Source of the DNA: Oscillospiraceae bacterium
Lineage (GTDB): Bacteria; Bacillota; Clostridia; Oscillospirales; Ruminococcaceae
Length of the DNA stretch: 39,924 bases
Direction of reading: 5' to 3'
Assembly (NCBI GenBank): GCA_900770195.1
Contig: CAAGJI010000083.1
Coordinates: forward strand, 1 to 39,924
Shown: in pieces, positions 15,571-22,894 of the stretch
Position numbering within the stretch: position 1 is the stretch's first letter
Layout of the letters: every line of letters starts with the position of its first letter
Translations under genes and position numbers: made by a program
Notes under the pieces: generated by a model
The model's database searches: none
Told to the model about the DNA's origin: nothing
The model's input: the letters and a program-made list of their open reading frames with translations, nothing else

Positions 15571-15786
15571 ATGAAGTTTTATGCTGTGACAAACTGTGTT
15601 AGTAATTATACAACTCCCACAGTTACAGACACTTGTGATGCAAAGCAAAAGCCGTTGAATACAATTCTTTCTAATGGGGAGAAAGACATACGGCGTATCT
15701 GGTTTGATACGTTGGAAGAAGCTCAAGCATATTGTGATATATTTTCTTCTGTTCAGAAAGACATGAGTATTTCTCAGAATGAATAA
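15571..15786 (+). CDS. Small hypothetical protein
   Basis: 71 residues, MKFYAVTNCVSNYT then 'IRRIWFDTLEEAQAYCDIFS'. It looks like a small soluble alpha/beta protein; the WFDTLEEAQAYC segment resembles short conserved proteins at the head of Clostridia element operons. GAGGTG lies just upstream and the next gene starts 18 bases later. Function unknown. Confidence 0.6.
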   Translation: MKFYAVTNCVSNYTTPTVTDTCDAKQKPLNTILSNGEKDIRRIWFDTLEEAQAYCDIFSSVQKDMSISQNE

Positions 15787-15804
15787 AACAAAGGAGATGA
15801 AGTC

Positions 15805-16212
15805 ATGAGTGAAAATACTCAAAATCTTTTGATTCTTCTAGCTGTTGGTATTCCGACAGCATACATTTATTTGAGAAGACGACAGAATAGAATCAGACAA
15901 GAGATGTTGGAACAACGGCAACGTTCTAAGCTGCAATCTTCTCAATCCGGTGATGCAGATTCAATACCGGAAGAAGCCGAGGTCATCCTTGGTGAACTAA
16001 CTGAGTTGCGGTTGAAGCAAGCAGAAACGCTTGCACAGATTGAAGACATTCAGAATGGTCGAAACGTGGAAGTCAATGTTTGCAGAGAATATGGTCAATC
16101 AACCACCTTATCTCAAGAGAGCATTTTACAGGCTTTACAGGTAGAGGACAAAACGCTCTCTCAGCAAATCCGAAGAAAAAGCCTTGAATTTGCTGAAATC
16201 GTAAAACAGTAA
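15805..16212 (+). CDS. Small membrane-anchored coiled-coil protein
   Basis: 135 residues. One N-terminal membrane segment (LLILLAVGIPTAYIYL) is followed by the basic stop-transfer RRRQNRIRQ. The rest is a helical cytoplasmic region (ELTELRLKQAETLAQIED and 'QQIRRKSLEFAEIVKQ'). AAGGAGATG precedes the ATG. No family recognised. The stop codon abuts the first unit of the 12-bp repeat cluster. Confidence 0.7.
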   Translation: MSENTQNLLILLAVGIPTAYIYLRRRQNRIRQEMLEQRQRSKLQSSQSGDADSIPEEAEVILGELTELRLKQAETLAQIEDIQNGRNVEVNVCREYGQSTTLSQESILQALQVEDKTLSQQIRRKSLEFAEIVKQ

Positions 16213-16318
16213 GGACAAAACGGTAGACAGAACGGTAGACAAATCGAGGGACAAAACCGTGGGGAAGGGGGTGACGAGAGGGGTTCGGGGAAGTAGACAA
16301 AACGTGGTAGACAAAACG
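16211..16318 (+). repeat. Six 12-bp iterated repeats upstream of parA
   Basis: The consensus is GTAGACAAAACG. Four units are exactly contiguous: AAGGACAAAACG (16211-16222), GTAGACAGAACG (16223-16234), GTAGACAAATCG (16235-16246) and AGGGACAAAACC (16247-16258). After a G-rich stretch two perfect copies follow at 16293-16304 and 16307-16318. They fill the gap between two operon genes about 450-560 bases before parA. Iterated repeats in a par region are typical of a centromere or an autoregulatory operator; replication iterons are an alternative. Confidence 0.75.
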
Positions 16319-16334
16319 CAAGAGGAGGGATAGA

Positions 16335-16748
16335 ATGCGTAAATACTGTGATATTTGTGGTATCGAAATTGCTGATACGGATTACGATAGTTGGTATCGT
16401 TTTATTAGCGTAAAGTACTGCGATGAATGCCGTATAGATGTTCGCAAAGAGCAGAAAAAAAACAGCAAGAAAAAACAGCAAGTGAAAAAACGAGCTGAAA
16501 ATGCGGTATCACGAGAAGAACAACGTTTAAGTGAAGCTGAATATGTTGCCCAGTGCAAAACCGAAGCTAATCGTATTAAGGAACAACGTTCCCAAATTCG
16601 AGAAGTTCCTTCCATGGAACAGGAACTGAAACGACAGCTCCGGCAAGCTCAAAGGCAGATTCAGGAACTCGAAAATGAACGCAGACAATCCGCAGCAGAT
16701 TATATCAATCTAATGCGGAGAGTACAAGAGCTTGAAAACTCAAAATGA
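16335..16748 (+). CDS. Zinc-ribbon coiled-coil protein
   Basis: 137 residues. The N-terminus has CDICGIEI and, 19 residues later, YCDECRID, a C4 zinc ribbon. The remainder is one long charged helix: a lysine-rich part (KEQKKNSKKKQQVKKRAEN), then a coiled coil ('LKRQLRQAQRQIQELENERR'). AGGAGGGA precedes the ATG. It lies between the 12-bp repeats and parA, so it is a candidate for binding those repeats. No family name is recognised. Confidence 0.7.
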   Translation: MRKYCDICGIEIADTDYDSWYRFISVKYCDECRIDVRKEQKKNSKKKQQVKKRAENAVSREEQRLSEAEYVAQCKTEANRIKEQRSQIREVPSMEQELKRQLRQAQRQIQELENERRQSAADYINLMRRVQELENSK

Positions 16749-16768
16749 AATAACAGGAGGAAAAGAAA

Positions 16769-17548
16769 ATGGGAAAAATCATTACAATCAGTAACCAAAA
16801 GGGTGGCGTAGGAAAAACTACAACAACGTTTAATCTAGCTGCTGCTCTTTCCAGAAGAGGAAAGAAAGTGCTGTTAGTAGACCTTGACCCACAGGCAAAT
16901 CTGAGTGAATATCTGGGGTATCAAAAGGATAATAAACCTACCATGACGGAACTGATTTCGGAAGTTTCTACAAAGTCCATGATTCACATTGCTGCTGTGA
17001 GAATGGCAATTCGCAAACATGATATGTACGAGTTGGATTACATTCCTGCCGACATCAATTTAGCAAATGCCGAGATGTTGATGATTAACGCCCTTGCGAG
17101 AGAGAGTATTTTAAAACGCATTTTGTCCGAAATCTCAGATGACTATGATTACATTTTAATTGATTGCTTGCCCTCTTTGGGAGTATTGCTTATCAATGCA
17201 ATGACCGCAGCTGATGAAATGCTGATTCCGGTACAGACGCAAAAATTTAGTATGGATGGGCTTGATAGTTTGATTCAATTGTTTAAGCAGATTCAGGCAA
17301 CTATCAACCCGACAATACAGCTTTCTGGAATACTTCCGACTATGATGGACTATACAACAGTAAGCAGAGCAGCATATCAGAACTTGATGAATAAGTATGG
17401 TAGTATCCTTTTCAAGACATACATACATCGCTCTGTGGAAGCTGCTAAAGCCGTAGAGGTAGGGTGTATGATTCCAGCCACAAGCAAGCTTGGAATGGAA
17501 TATTCAGCTCTTGCAGAGGAGGTGTTGCAGCATGATGTTCAACGGTAA
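16769..17548 (+). CDS. parA: ParA-family partition ATPase
   Basis: 259 residues. It has a deviant Walker A KGGVGKTT (11-18), the A' motif LLVDLDPQANLSEYLG and Walker B 'YDYILIDCLPSLGVL'. 'VQTQKFSMDGL' follows. This is the MinD/ParA fold that moves DNA on the nucleoid with a ParB partner. It has no N-terminal HTH, so operon control probably lies elsewhere. ACAGGAGGAAAAG precedes the ATG. ParB is encoded 1.3 kb downstream in the same operon, separated by SSB and small genes. The system presumably stabilises the excised circular form. Confidence 0.95.
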   Translation: MGKIITISNQKGGVGKTTTTFNLAAALSRRGKKVLLVDLDPQANLSEYLGYQKDNKPTMTELISEVSTKSMIHIAAVRMAIRKHDMYELDYIPADINLANAEMLMINALARESILKRILSEISDDYDYILIDCLPSLGVLLINAMTAADEMLIPVQTQKFSMDGLDSLIQLFKQIQATINPTIQLSGILPTMMDYTTVSRAAYQNLMNKYGSILFKTYIHRSVEAAKAVEVGCMIPATSKLGMEYSALAEEVLQHDVQR

Positions 17549-17852
17549 ACTTACCGTTACGCACCGCCATCGAGCAACGGTACAAGAAATCTCCGTAGAA
17601 ATGAATGGCTTTTCCTTTCTTTGCTTGTTTGGCAGACATATAAACGGAGCGTACATTTCTATTGTATCGTTGGGGGTAAGTGCAGAACTTTCCCCCAGCA
17701 AAAATGGTGTTGGTTACAACTCTGACCGCATTTTTCATGCTTTACAGTTTGCTGATTACAGCCGAAGAGGTATGATAAATGGTTGGGAACGTGACTTTGC
17801 AAATGCATTGTCCAGAACAATCACCCCAATGTTATCAACCAAAGCACAATGA
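17532..17852 (+). CDS. Hypothetical protein overlapping parA
   Basis: 106 residues from the ATG at 17532, with AGAGGAGGTG nine bases upstream inside parA; 17 bases overlap. A further ATG is at 17535. The sequence contains 'LTVTHRHRATVQEISVEMNG', FSFLCLFGRHINGAY and 'FADYSRRGMINGWERDFANA'. It looks like a small soluble protein of unknown family. An HINGAY segment and an ending on 'SRTITPML' suggest a globular fold. It is placed between parA and a membrane protein gene. Confidence 0.65.
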   Translation: MMFNGKLTVTHRHRATVQEISVEMNGFSFLCLFGRHINGAYISIVSLGVSAELSPSKNGVGYNSDRIFHALQFADYSRRGMINGWERDFANALSRTITPMLSTKAQ

Positions 17853-17879
17853 AGAAAAGGTTAAAGGTAAAAAGGGATT

Positions 17880-18083
17880 ATGGTGTTACAGTTTACAATT
17901 GCTCTACTTGTCGGTACGTTACTTGCAGATTGGGTATGCTATATTTTTGGTCGCAGCGGAAAAGGGTTATTTCATTTTCCAAGAGCCGTTCACATTGCAG
18001 AAACCTGCCTACTCATTGTAAGTTTGCTATTGATAGATGTTTATTGCGGTTGGCTACTAACAGCCTTGTTTATCAGGAAATGA
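17880..18083 (+). CDS. Small membrane protein
   Basis: 67 residues with two hydrophobic segments: QFTIALLVGTLLADWVCYIF and TCLLIVSLLLIDVYCGWLLT. A basic loop lies between them. AAAAAGGGA precedes the ATG. This frame is chosen over two overlapping frames (17849-18097 and 17779-18021) because only it gives a coherent membrane protein and it ends just before the ssb ribosome site. Function unknown. Confidence 0.6.
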   Translation: MVLQFTIALLVGTLLADWVCYIFGRSGKGLFHFPRAVHIAETCLLIVSLLLIDVYCGWLLTALFIRK

Positions 18084-18093
18084 AAGGAATATC

Positions 18094-18486
18094 ATGAACA
18101 TTATCATTTTAACTGGACGTTTAGCGGTAACGCCCGAACTAAAAGAAACCGCAAATGGAAAGATTTTTTGTAGATTCAGAATTGCTGTAGACCGTCACAA
18201 GAAATCTGATGGAACAGCAACAACTGACTTTTTTACATGTGTCGCATGGGGAAAAGTTGCAGAAATCCTTGAAAAATGGTTGAATAAAGGCGATGCATTA
18301 GAAATCATCGGGCGAATTGAAAATGCAAACTATGAGCTTGATGAAAAGAAGCATTACTGTGACCAAATCCATGTCCGAGAAATTCATTTTTTACCCTCTG
18401 GAAAGTCAGAATTGAAAGAAAAAGCTAGTGATGAAGATTTTGCTGCTTTTGAAGATTTGTTAGACGACCCAGATGTATCGTTTTAA
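18094..18486 (+). CDS. ssb: Single-stranded DNA-binding protein
   Basis: 130 residues. The OB-fold starts MNIIILTGRLAVTPELKET and continues with 'FRIAVDRHKKSDGTATTDFF', TCVAWGKVAEILEKWLNKGD and LEIIGRIEN. The acidic C-terminal tail ends DDPDVSF, matching the partner-binding tail of bacterial SSB. Element-borne SSB coats the transferred strand and helps second-strand synthesis or replication of the excised form. GAAAGGAATATC precedes the ATG. It lies between parA and parB. Confidence 0.95.
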   Translation: MNIIILTGRLAVTPELKETANGKIFCRFRIAVDRHKKSDGTATTDFFTCVAWGKVAEILEKWLNKGDALEIIGRIENANYELDEKKHYCDQIHVREIHFLPSGKSELKEKASDEDFAAFEDLLDDPDVSF

Positions 18487-18503
18487 TGATAGGAGATGGC
18501 ATC

Positions 18504-18842
18504 ATGAGTGATTTGATAAGAATGCGTCTTTATTGGCGTAACCAGTGTTGGAAAGAACATTCTGTATTGTATGATGTTACAGTAACTGTTTTGAAAGAAT
18601 GGATTCCAATGCAGGAAGATTCAGAACAACTTTGGTGGTTGTACAATCGGTATTACGTTTTTGGTCAAAGTATAAACTATTGTACAAAAGGAATACGCCA
18701 CTATTTTCCGCAAACGTGCGAAAATGTTACGGAAAAAGAGGTACGTAACAAACTGGAAAAGCTAAACGAATGCTATACTTATTTAGTAACTTTGGGACAG
18801 CCTGTCCAGAATAGGAGATACAGAAATGGCAGCAGCTTTTGA
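18504..18842 (+). CDS. Hypothetical protein upstream of parB
   Basis: 112 residues from the ATG at 18504, with TAGGAGATG just upstream; a start at 18486 would lie before the ribosome site. It is rich in aromatic residues (MRLYWRNQCWKEH, 'EQLWWLYNRYYVFGQSINYC'). The last 17 bases overlap parB, whose ribosome site AGGAGA lies inside it. No family recognised. Confidence 0.7.
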   Translation: MSDLIRMRLYWRNQCWKEHSVLYDVTVTVLKEWIPMQEDSEQLWWLYNRYYVFGQSINYCTKGIRHYFPQTCENVTEKEVRNKLEKLNECYTYLVTLGQPVQNRRYRNGSSF

Positions 18843-19824
18843 CTTAGGAATGATGCTGAATACAGCACCATCAGCGAACATGGTACAGCAAATTGCATGC
18901 GATTTACTTACACCATATCATAATCATATGTTTGCTCTCTATGATGGAGAAAGACTGGAAGACATGGTGGAAAGTATCCGCAAAAACGGAGTGCTTACAC
19001 CTTTGATTGTACAACCTTTAAGTGGTGGAAAGTACGAAATTTTAATCGGTCATAACCGTTGGAATGCCTCTAAAGCAGCAGGGCTTGCAACTGTTCCGGC
19101 TATTGTAAAACAGGGATTGACAGCTGATGAAGCTGAGATGTATGTAATAGAATCAAACATCATGCAACGTGGTTTTGACAATCTTAGAATCAGTGAACAA
19201 GCAGCGGTTGTAGCACAACGTCACGAAGCAATGTTCTCTCAAGGAAAAAGAAACGACATTATCCGTGAATTGAAACTACTTGAAAACCCAAATCTTGAAT
19301 CTGAATTGACAGAAACCCCATTTCAAACGACCAGAGATAAGGTCGGTTCTGAATATGGATTAAGTGGAAAAACGGTATCAAGATTGATACGCATAAATCG
19401 CTTGATTGATGAGCTAAAAGAGCAAATCGACAACGAGAATATCGCTTTTCTTGCCGGAGTGCAGTTGTCTTATCTGTCAGATGACACACAGGAAACGGTT
19501 GCATTACTTGCAGAACAGTACAAAATCAGCATTAAGAAAGCAGAAGAACTACGGAAAAATGCAAGTGATGGAAGCCTATCCGATAAAGAAGTAGAACAGA
19601 TTCTGTCTGGAAAAACTGATGAACCACAACAACCAAAACCAAAATCTGTGAAAATCAGTCAGGCTTCTTATTCGAGATACTTTAGTAAAAAGGCAACAAG
19701 CGAGGAAGTATCAGAAATTATTGAAAAGGCATTGGAAATGTACTTTATGAATCAGGACGATGATACGGATAAGAGCAAAGTTATTGCAACTTTTCCTGAT
19801 TTTGATAAGGAGCAAGCACGATGA
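18826..19824 (+). CDS. parB: ParB-family partition protein
   Basis: 332 residues. The N-terminal ParB/Srx domain has LTPYHNHMFALYDGERLEDM, 'ESIRKNGVLTPLIVQP' and 'YEILIGHNRWNASKAAGL'. 'AEMYVIESNIMQRGFDNLRI' follows. A central helix-turn-helix (KVGSEYGLSGKTVSRLIRI) gives DNA binding. The C-terminus (about 250-332) is charged and helical and probably dimerises. ParB spreads from its site and stimulates ParA. The 12-bp repeats at 16211-16318 are the nearest candidate binding site. The stop overlaps the next start (ATGA). Confidence 0.94.
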   Translation: MAAAFDLGMMLNTAPSANMVQQIACDLLTPYHNHMFALYDGERLEDMVESIRKNGVLTPLIVQPLSGGKYEILIGHNRWNASKAAGLATVPAIVKQGLTADEAEMYVIESNIMQRGFDNLRISEQAAVVAQRHEAMFSQGKRNDIIRELKLLENPNLESELTETPFQTTRDKVGSEYGLSGKTVSRLIRINRLIDELKEQIDNENIAFLAGVQLSYLSDDTQETVALLAEQYKISIKKAEELRKNASDGSLSDKEVEQILSGKTDEPQQPKPKSVKISQASYSRYFSKKATSEEVSEIIEKALEMYFMNQDDDTDKSKVIATFPDFDKEQAR

Positions 19825-20018
19825 ATCAAATGAAGTTATTGGTTTTTCAAGCAGCAGCAAAAGAGCATATAATATATGTCAGAATGCTCAATGATAATGC
19901 TGATGAAAGTGCTGTTACGATTCAGCATAACCGTTATCTGGCAATATACAATATCATTCGCTGTGGTTTTATGGAAGACGAATACAAGAGCTGGTACAAG
20001 AAGGTGTTATCTAAATGA
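19821..20018 (+). CDS. Small hypothetical protein
   Basis: 65 residues, coupled to parB by an ATGA overlap and to the next gene by another. The sequence MNQMKLLVFQAAAKEHIIYV ... 'GFMEDEYKSWYKKVLSK' looks like a compact helical domain. Function unknown. Confidence 0.65.
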   Translation: MNQMKLLVFQAAAKEHIIYVRMLNDNADESAVTIQHNRYLAIYNIIRCGFMEDEYKSWYKKVLSK

Positions 20019-20308
20019 ACAAATCAAAACTACTAGGAAGTAGCTTTGGAAAAGACCTTATGAAAACCGTAAAGCAGATACATTTGTATCAATGCTATCT
20101 TGATAATCTAAGTGATTCACCGGAAGAGTATGAGTACAGGTGTTATCTAAAAAGACAGCTAAAGTATAAGTTTGAAGCATTAGAAGCAATGACTAATGCA
20201 ATCGCTTTCTTTGCCAGAATCAAATATAAGTATGTAAAAACGCCTAAAGTCTTTGGATTGTATTCTAAGGATAAAAAGGATTGGCTTATTATCATAGGAA
20301 GAATATAG
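20015..20308 (+). CDS. Small hypothetical protein
   Basis: 97 residues, mostly helical and basic: 'LLGSSFGKDLMKTVKQIHLY', 'YEYRCYLKRQLKYKFEALEA', ending KDKKDWLIIIGRI. The start overlaps the previous stop as ATGA. No family recognised. Confidence 0.65.
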   Translation: MNKSKLLGSSFGKDLMKTVKQIHLYQCYLDNLSDSPEEYEYRCYLKRQLKYKFEALEAMTNAIAFFARIKYKYVKTPKVFGLYSKDKKDWLIIIGRI

Positions 20309-20322
20309 GGGGACTTGTTAAG

Positions 20323-20547
20323 ATGCATTCATGTAAAAAATGCTTGCACTGCGAATGTCGTAAATCTAATAAAAGTGGTCAAAAATTTTATTATTGCGGA
20401 CACCCTGACCAGAAGTACATACAGGGGTATTTTAAGTGTCATGACTTAGAAGCAAAATTGACCGGATTTATTGGCATTGTAAAAAGAGAAATTTCTCCTA
20501 ATTGGTGTCCGTTTCGTAAGAGAGGAGCAGCAATTGTCGTTAAATAG
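20323..20547 (+). CDS. Cysteine-rich small protein, probable zinc binder
   Basis: 74 residues from the ATG at 20323, with AGGGGGA nine bases upstream. MHSCKKCLHCECRK, then FYYCGHPDQKY, KCHDLEAK and NWCPF supply eight cysteines in paired CxxC-type spacing. The SPNWCPF ending is common in small Clostridia zinc-ribbon proteins. The last 14 bases overlap the traX start. Confidence 0.7.
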   Translation: MHSCKKCLHCECRKSNKSGQKFYYCGHPDQKYIQGYFKCHDLEAKLTGFIGIVKREISPNWCPFRKRGAAIVVK

Positions 20548-21226
20548 AAATCAACTGAAATATCTTGTAATTGTAGCAATGGTTATTGACCACATTGCAG
20601 CTGCCTTCCTTTCTAATGATTCTGCTATAACAGTTATAATGCGGATGATAGGGCGATTGACAGCCCCTACAATGGCTTTTTTCATTGTAGAAGGATATTT
20701 TCATACAAAAAACAAAAAGAAATATGCTCTTCGTTTATTTATATTTTCGCTGATTTCATGGCTGCCGTATTCATATTTTGAATACGGCAAAGCCACTTTC
20801 CATTTCAGTGTGATTTTTGCACTTTTCCTAGGATTGATGATTGTATGGCTGCTTGATTCAAAAATCAATTCTGGATATAAGATTTTTGGCATAGTTCTTA
20901 TATTGTTTTTTTCCTTTCTTGCCGACTGGATGATATTCGTTCCCTTATGGTGCATATCATTTTTGGCTTTAGAAAGAAACAAGAAAGCAATCGGATACGG
21001 ATTATATCTAGCGACTGCTATTTTATACTCGTATCTTGTTATAAAAAGTTCTCCAGCATGGACAGGCATTTGGGCAATCGGAGTATTTTTTGTTCTTCCA
21101 ATGATAAAGCTATTCTATCATGGAGAATCAGGCAGTAAAAAAGCATTTCACAAGTGGTTTTTTTACGCATTTTACCCAGTACATTTGTTATTGCTTCTAG
21201 GAGTAAAATGTGTAATTGACTTATAA
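20534..21226 (+). CDS. traX: TraX-family membrane protein
   Basis: 230 residues with about seven or eight membrane segments. The N-terminus LNRNQLKYLVIVAMVIDHIA and 'MRMIGRLTAPTMAFFIVEGY' followed by FHTKNKKKYALRLFIFS are hallmarks of the TraX family. In F plasmid TraX N-acetylates pilin; in Gram-positive elements the target is unknown and may be a cell-surface molecule. The start is a TTG (20534) with AGAGGAG six bases upstream; no ATG fits. Confidence 0.93.
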   Translation: MSLNRNQLKYLVIVAMVIDHIAAAFLSNDSAITVIMRMIGRLTAPTMAFFIVEGYFHTKNKKKYALRLFIFSLISWLPYSYFEYGKATFHFSVIFALFLGLMIVWLLDSKINSGYKIFGIVLILFFSFLADWMIFVPLWCISFLALERNKKAIGYGLYLATAILYSYLVIKSSPAWTGIWAIGVFFVLPMIKLFYHGESGSKKAFHKWFFYAFYPVHLLLLLGVKCVIDL

Positions 21227-21244
21227 AGCATTTTATGATAAAAT
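21216..21244 (+). promoter_or_regulatory. Internal promoter before the secreted-protein gene
   Basis: TTGACT (21216-21221), 17-base spacer, TAAAAT (21239-21244), spanning the traX stop. It would give separate expression to the gene at 21260. Confidence 0.65.
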
Positions 21245-21259
21245 AATGGAGGACAAGTT

Positions 21260-22048
21260 ATGAAAAAAGTAGTCATTTCAATGGGTATGGTTCTTGGCAT
21301 TGCAGCAGGAATGGTTACAATGCCGATTGGTGTTTATGCGGATGAACAAGTCAATAAGGATTACATTGCCGACTTGATTTGGGAAGAATGGTGGTTTGGT
21401 ACACCAGAAGACGGCACACAATTTCCTGAAGCATCATATGAACATCATTTGATTGAATCATGGCTTGATGAAAATTTTGATGAGTATAAGGACGATGTTC
21501 CGTACGCTATATATGCGTATCGAGAATACTATAAAGACCTTGTTTCCAATTGGGCGTTTGAAGATGATGATAATGGGAATTACTATATTACAGATTTAGA
21601 CGGAAACATTCTGTACCATTTTAATTTTGTCAACGGCAAATGGAATATGGCTGATGAAAATGGAAACGTAGTAGACAGTTTTATGCCGTTTAACACAGTA
21701 GAGTGGGAAAAGGAACAAGAAGCCAAAGAAGAAGCGAATCAGTCCGATTCTAATTCTGAGGAAGAAAGTAAAGATTCATCAACTTCACAACAGCATAAAC
21801 AAAATAACAATCGCAGCAATAACACCGGAAATTCTGTACATAGAGTTCTTGGAAAAACCACACAACAACCAGCAACCGAAGCTGGTACGGATGAAGTCAC
21901 AGAAGCTGAACAAACAACTGTAAAGTCATCTGCAAAAAGAGGTTTGCTTTGTGGTACGCTTCTTGCAGCAGTTATAATAATAATAATTTTTGTTGTAATG
22001 CACAAGAAAAATAATAAGAAAGGGAATGAGCATGATACTAAAAAGTGA
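21260..22048 (+). CDS. Secreted, C-terminally membrane-anchored protein
   Basis: 262 residues. A signal peptide runs from 1 to about 27 (MKKVVISMGMVLGIAAGM ... GVYADE). The extracellular part (about 28-150) is acidic and aromatic ('DLIWEEWWFGTPEDGTQFPE', NYYITDLDGNILYHFNF). A Ser/Gln/Asn/Thr-rich stalk (about 155-225) leads to one membrane helix (TLLAAVIIIIIFVVM) and a basic tail. It is a type I membrane protein displayed on the cell surface. In a transfer element it could mediate contact or surface exclusion, but nothing here shows which. GGAGGA precedes the ATG. It overlaps the next gene by 17 bases. Confidence 0.8.
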   Translation: MKKVVISMGMVLGIAAGMVTMPIGVYADEQVNKDYIADLIWEEWWFGTPEDGTQFPEASYEHHLIESWLDENFDEYKDDVPYAIYAYREYYKDLVSNWAFEDDDNGNYYITDLDGNILYHFNFVNGKWNMADENGNVVDSFMPFNTVEWEKEQEAKEEANQSDSNSEEESKDSSTSQQHKQNNNRSNNTGNSVHRVLGKTTQQPATEAGTDEVTEAEQTTVKSSAKRGLLCGTLLAAVIIIIIFVVMHKKNNKKGNEHDTKK

Positions 22049-22448
22049 AAAAAGGTTCTACGATGAAAAAGAAAAGAAGTACAAACAGCCTTTATGCGAA
22101 TTTGATACAGAGAATCTCATTGTTACAGATACAGATTCTAGCACAGGAGCATCCACACAGAACAGCTTTGTTAGCGTTTATATTCGGCGTTATATTCCAT
22201 ATATGCTGGAGCGGAATCCTGATAAGCTTCAGGAACTTGTCAATCAAGGCGAGATATATTCGTATTTGCTGAAATTAGAAACGAGAGCAAAGGATGCGGA
22301 GTTTGACCAGATTGAAAAGTGGTTGGCGAGTGATAAGGAATACCTGCTTGCAGTAAAGAATGATGATTTTATGAAACGCACTCAACTGTACAATGCCTTT
22401 CAGGAGCAAGCAAGAGAACTGATTTTAGATAGTATAATTTTTGTGTAA
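22032..22448 (+). CDS. TnpV-like protein
   Basis: 138 residues from the ATG at 22032, with AAGGGAA seven bases upstream; an ATG at 22026 is too close to that site. 'RRYIPYMLERNPDKLQELVN', QGEIYSYLLKLETRAKDAEF and the C-terminus 'FQEQARELILDSIIFV' follow the pattern of TnpV proteins of Clostridia transposons, in which 'ylkehr...yn.ll.sGkL..yL.eid..a' is followed by 'M..ir..AreivnneiIy'. The role of TnpV is not established. Confidence 0.65.
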   Translation: MILKSEKRFYDEKEKKYKQPLCEFDTENLIVTDTDSSTGASTQNSFVSVYIRRYIPYMLERNPDKLQELVNQGEIYSYLLKLETRAKDAEFDQIEKWLASDKEYLLAVKNDDFMKRTQLYNAFQEQARELILDSIIFV

Positions 22449-22460
22449 GGGAGCAACAAT

Positions 22461-22814
22461 ATGTCGATACTTTTATTGCCGTTCAAAATAGTTTTTCTAA
22501 TAATCGCTTTTATATTAAAAGGTATCCTATACCTACTTGCATTTATTCTAAACTTTATTTCTGAGGTCTTGGTTGCTTTGCAATACATACTCGGAAGTAT
22601 CTTTGTGCTGATTGCTATTGGAGGGACTGTTGTACTTGTTAAGAGCATTCAAAATGGTTCTCTTACAGGTTTGCAGGGGGGCGTTTTAATAGGCGTTTTG
22701 TGGCTAATTTCTATGGCATTCAGTTTGATGTTCTATTTAAGCAGTGCAGCAGCAGACTTGTTTGAAAGTATCGGTGATTGGTTAGGCGATACAGCTCTTG
22801 GCTTTTTCTACTAA
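22461..22814 (+). CDS. Small polytopic membrane protein
   Basis: 117 residues, almost entirely hydrophobic, with three or four membrane segments: 'KIVFLIIAFILKGILYLLAF', 'VLVALQYILGSIFVLIAIGG', 'GVLIGVLWLISMAFSLMFYL'. AAGGGAG precedes the ATG. It is the last gene of the maintenance operon. No family recognised; it might be part of a transfer channel. Confidence 0.75.
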   Translation: MSILLLPFKIVFLIIAFILKGILYLLAFILNFISEVLVALQYILGSIFVLIAIGGTVVLVKSIQNGSLTGLQGGVLIGVLWLISMAFSLMFYLSSAAADLFESIGDWLGDTALGFFY

Positions 22815-22832
22815 GATTCTATTGTATTAAAT

Positions 22833-22876
22833 AAAAAAGCGATAGACTGCGTAAAACAGTTTATCGCTTTTTTCTA
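22833..22876. terminator. Bidirectional terminator
   Basis: AAAAAAGCGATAGACTG pairs with CAGTTTATCGCTTTTTT (one G-T) around a CGTAAAA loop. It ends the plus-strand operon and the convergent nuclease gene. Confidence 0.93.
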
Positions 22877-22894
22877 TATTCAAAGAGCAAATTC

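Noticed and set aside
16211..16318. CRISPR-like array
   Set aside because: Units are 12 bp and contiguous, with no spacers.
17779..18097. Two further open frames overlapping the small membrane protein
   Set aside because: Their residue make-up is unlike a folded protein, and only the 17880-18083 frame gives clean membrane helices.
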